A program made the position numbers and the translations under genes. Below are positions 61,803-64,000 of a stretch of 64,000 bases of DNA, one piece after another (position 1 is the first letter of the stretch; the number at the start of each line of letters is the position of its first letter). The notes beneath the pieces were generated by a model. That model made no database searches. It saw nothing but the letters and a program-made list of their open reading frames with translations, and had not been told where the DNA came from. The stretch is from the NCBI RefSeq assembly GCF_014839835.1, contig NC_071646.1, positions 2,356,001 through 2,420,000 of the forward strand, given 5' to 3'. This DNA is from Dryobates pubescens. Taxonomy: Eukaryota > Chordata > Aves > Piciformes > Picidae.

Positions 61803-62165
61803 GAATCTCTTTCCAGGCTTTCTGAGGAAGAGGGATGAGGCAAAAGCTGCTGGCTTGAGGCAGAGGTTGCTCTGTGAGCAGGAACCTGCCTCTCACCTTG
61901 GAGATGGAGTTCTGCTGGAGTGAAATGACAGCATCTAGCTGAGGATGAAGCAGGCAGAGTCAGAATCACACAGGATCCCAGCACAGTGTGGGCTAGAAGG
62001 GACATCATCCAGTCCAACCCCTCCTGCTCCAGCAGGGCACCCACAGCACCTTGCCCAGGAGCACAGTGGCCAGGAGGGGTTTGGAATCTCTGCAGAGAAG
62101 GAGACTCCACAACCTCTCTGGGCAGCCTGCTCCAGGCCTCCAGCAGCCTCACACCAAAGAAGTTT
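61803..62165 (-). repeat. Inverted duplicate, arm 2 (partner 5810-6160)
   Basis: Non-CR1 segment (61803-61985) plus CR1 tail A. Here the segment lies between two CR1 tails with the same end sequence (CCCAGCACAGTGTGGGCTAG). Confidence 0.75.
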
Positions 62166-62228
62166 CTCCTCTTACTCATAACCCTCCTGGGTTCCAGCTT
62201 GTGCCTGCTGCCCCTTGCCCTGGGCACC
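61975..62228 (-). mobile_element. CR1 3' fragment (tail A of a composite)
   Basis: Lacks GATC of the usual CCCGGAGATCATCC core (reads GGGACATCATCC). Head to head with a plus copy at 62230. Confidence 0.85.
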
Positions 62229-62229
62229 A

Positions 62230-62465
62230 CTGAAATGGCTTCAAATTGCACCAGGGGAGGTTTAGGTTTGGATATTAAGAGCAATTTCTCTCCTGCAAGA
62301 GTGGTCAGGGTTGGAACAGGCTGCCCAGGGAGGTGCTGGAGTTCCAGTGCCAGGGGGTGTCCAGAAACTGGGCACTTGGGGATGTGGTGTAGCAGGGCTG
62401 GTGCTCTTGGGTTGATGGTTGGACTTGATCTTGGAGGTCTTTTCCCACCTTAGTGATTCTGGGGA
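62230..62465 (+). mobile_element. CR1 3' fragment
   Basis: Tail CTTAGTGATTCTGGGG; class with GGTGTCCAGAAACTGG. Confidence 0.85.
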
Positions 62466-62849
62466 AGAGGAGAAGGGCATCATGAGCAGAGAGGAATCTG
62501 CTTTGCCTTGCTGATGACTGGGCTGGGCTTCACCTTTGCAGCAAGTGCCTGGCTCCTGGGTGATCCCATTTGGTCTGTGTTCCCTCAGCTTGGTTTGAGG
62601 TTGGGCTGCTCAGCCTGCTGTGTGCTGCAGCACAGATGCTCCCTGTGTAGTGCTGGCCGTGGCTATGGCCTCTAGGACAAACTACTTCATGATGTGCTTG
62701 GTCTGCACAGCCCAGCAGTGCAGGCTGTGCTTCTTCCTTGCTTAAGTTCATGTTTTTGTACTCCTGCTACTAACTTCCCTCTGTGCAGGGGTTTTTTTGG
62801 GGGGGGTTTAGTTCTTTTGCTCAGCCAGATGCAGCTTTTTTGTGTCATT

Positions 62850-63115
62850 CAATCATAGACCTCACTGGGTTGGAAGAGACCTTTAAAGCTCCTCTGGTCC
62901 AACCCCCCTGCAGTCAGCAGGGACATCCCCAGTTAGAGCTGGTTGCTCAGAGCCCCATCAAAGCCTGGCCTTGAGTGTCACCAGGGCTGGGGGCCTCCAC
63001 CACCTCTTCTCTGGGCAGCCTGGCTCAGTGTCTCACCACTCTCACAGTAAAGACCTTCCTCCTAATTCCAGCCTCAGTCTGCCCTGCTCTGCTTTCAAAC
63101 CATTCTCCCTCTCTG
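62850..63115 (-). mobile_element. CR1 3' fragment, uninterrupted
   Basis: Class with CAGTCAGCAGGGACATCCCC; intact reference for the split copies at 25440 and 47708. Confidence 0.85.
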
Positions 63116-63463
63116 GAGAGTTGGTTGCACTGGAGAGCCTTGGAGTTCTGTAATCCATCCCTGGGGAGCGTTTCAACAGCAAGTGGTAGCTCCATCCCAG
63201 GGAAGGTTTAAGAGTGCTCCAGGCTCAGAGCTTTGAACTCGTTTTTATTAAGCTGAGCAAGTTGTTAATGGCTTAATTGCTGTCATTTGGATTTGGATAG
63301 AGGTTGGATTCGCTTCTCTCCTGTGGGCAAAGTTGTCCTAGAGGAAGTGAGATGCACACAGTGAGGGGAGGAGAGCTGGGTGTCAGGGAGCTGACTTTTG
63401 GGGGCTGCCTTTTTTCCTTTGCATGCTGCAGTGGCTCCTTAATTACAGTGTATTCACAGTATT

Positions 63464-64000
63464 TTCACAGAATCACCAAGGTTGGAAGAGACCTCAAAGC
63501 TCATCAAGTCCAAGCTGGCACCACAGACCTCATGACTAAACCATGGCTCCAAGGGCCACATCCAATCCCCTCTGGAACACCTCCAGGGATGGGGACTCCA
63601 CCACCTCCCTGGGCAGCACATCCCAGTGGCCAATCTCTCTCTCTCTCTGTGGAATTTCTTTCTAACCTCCAGCCTAAACCTCCCCTGGCACAGCTTGAGA
63701 CTGTGTCCTCTTGTTCTGGTGCTGGTTGCTTGAGAGAAGAGACCAACCCCCTCCTGGCTACAACCTCCCTTCAGGGAGTTGGAGAGAGCAAGAAGGTCTC
63801 CCCTGAGCCTCCTCTTCTGCAGGCTAAGCAACCCCAGCTCCCTCAGCCTCTCCTCCCAGGGCTGTGCTCCAGACCCCTCCCCAGCTTTGTTGCCCTTCTC
63901 TGGACACCTTCCAGCAGCTCAACATCTTTCCTAACCTGAGGAGCCCAGAACTGGACACAGGACTCAAGGTGTGGCCTCAGCAGTGCTGAGCACAGGGCAC
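63464..64000 (-). mobile_element. CR1 3' fragment, runs off the window
   Basis: Young-looking copy with an open polymerase C-terminal remnant, including a CTCTCTCT expansion (63638-63650) inside it; continues past 64000. Confidence 0.9.

Larger units (their letters stand above)
39736..64000 (+). other. SRGAP2: SRGAP2 intron 1 (5' part)
   Basis: The intron begins at 39736 and has not ended by 64000; a very long first intron is normal for this gene. About half is CR1. Repeat-free stretches over 300 bp in which I see no gene: 39736-40667, 40869-42519, 43001-43567, 45263-45689, 50591-51299, 52326-52943, 53926-54714, 55104-55984, 56546-57044, 57271-57587, 57901-58258, 59191-59837, 60656-61327, 62466-62849 and 63116-63463. 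Confidence 0.85.

Overview
This is a window of a bird nuclear genome. Two things show it. Roughly a third of the bases (hand tally, about 22-23 kb) are 3'-anchored copies of the avian LINE CR1. The host exons are vertebrate, with introns and a CpG-island promoter. So many CR1 copies fit a CR1-rich lineage such as woodpeckers and their allies (Piciformes) or hornbills, but that lineage call is an inference. No bacterial-type gene, tRNA, rRNA, CRISPR array or retrovirus-like element was seen.

Three host genes can be read. (1) AVPR1B, the V1b/VT2-type vasotocin receptor, lies on the minus strand at 2492-4688. It has two coding exons joined in phase and encodes 428 residues. (2) FAM72A lies on the minus strand at 31697-37420. 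It has four coding exons with canonical splice sites in consistent phase and encodes 149 residues, the same length as the human protein. (3) SRGAP2 lies on the plus strand. Only its first coding exon (39669-39735, 22 codons plus one base) is in the window, and the rest, to 64000, is intron 1. FAM72A and SRGAP2 are head to head across a GC-rich, CR1-free island (about 37.0-40.7 kb). The order AVPR1B - FAM72A - SRGAP2 matches human chromosome 1q32.

Layout: 1-2491 is flank 3' of AVPR1B, with one long CR1 block. 2492-4688 is AVPR1B, with two CR1 tails in its intron. 4689-31696 is intergenic, packed with CR1 and several minisatellites. 31697-37420 is FAM72A, with CR1 in every intron. 37421-39668 is the bidirectional promoter and SRGAP2 leader. 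39736-64000 is SRGAP2 intron 1, again rich in CR1.

The most unusual signal is in the repeats. Several non-CR1 segments of 60-310 bp occur two or three times in the window, each time joined to a CR1 tail and often lying between two CR1 tails. In three cases the copies are inverted relative to each other (7.4/10.4 kb, 45.7/60.2 kb, 5.8/61.8 kb), and in one they are direct (27.1/30.6 kb). This looks like CR1-driven movement of flanking DNA by 3' read-through or template switching. There are also very short antisense CR1 tails (about 27-50 nt) inside older CR1 copies, and two independent-looking insertions at the same site of an outer CR1. The other main observations are a CCAAT cluster plus CHR-like motif in the FAM72A promoter, a G-quadruplex-prone run just upstream of the SRGAP2 start codon, and a 28-bp minisatellite with higher-order structure.
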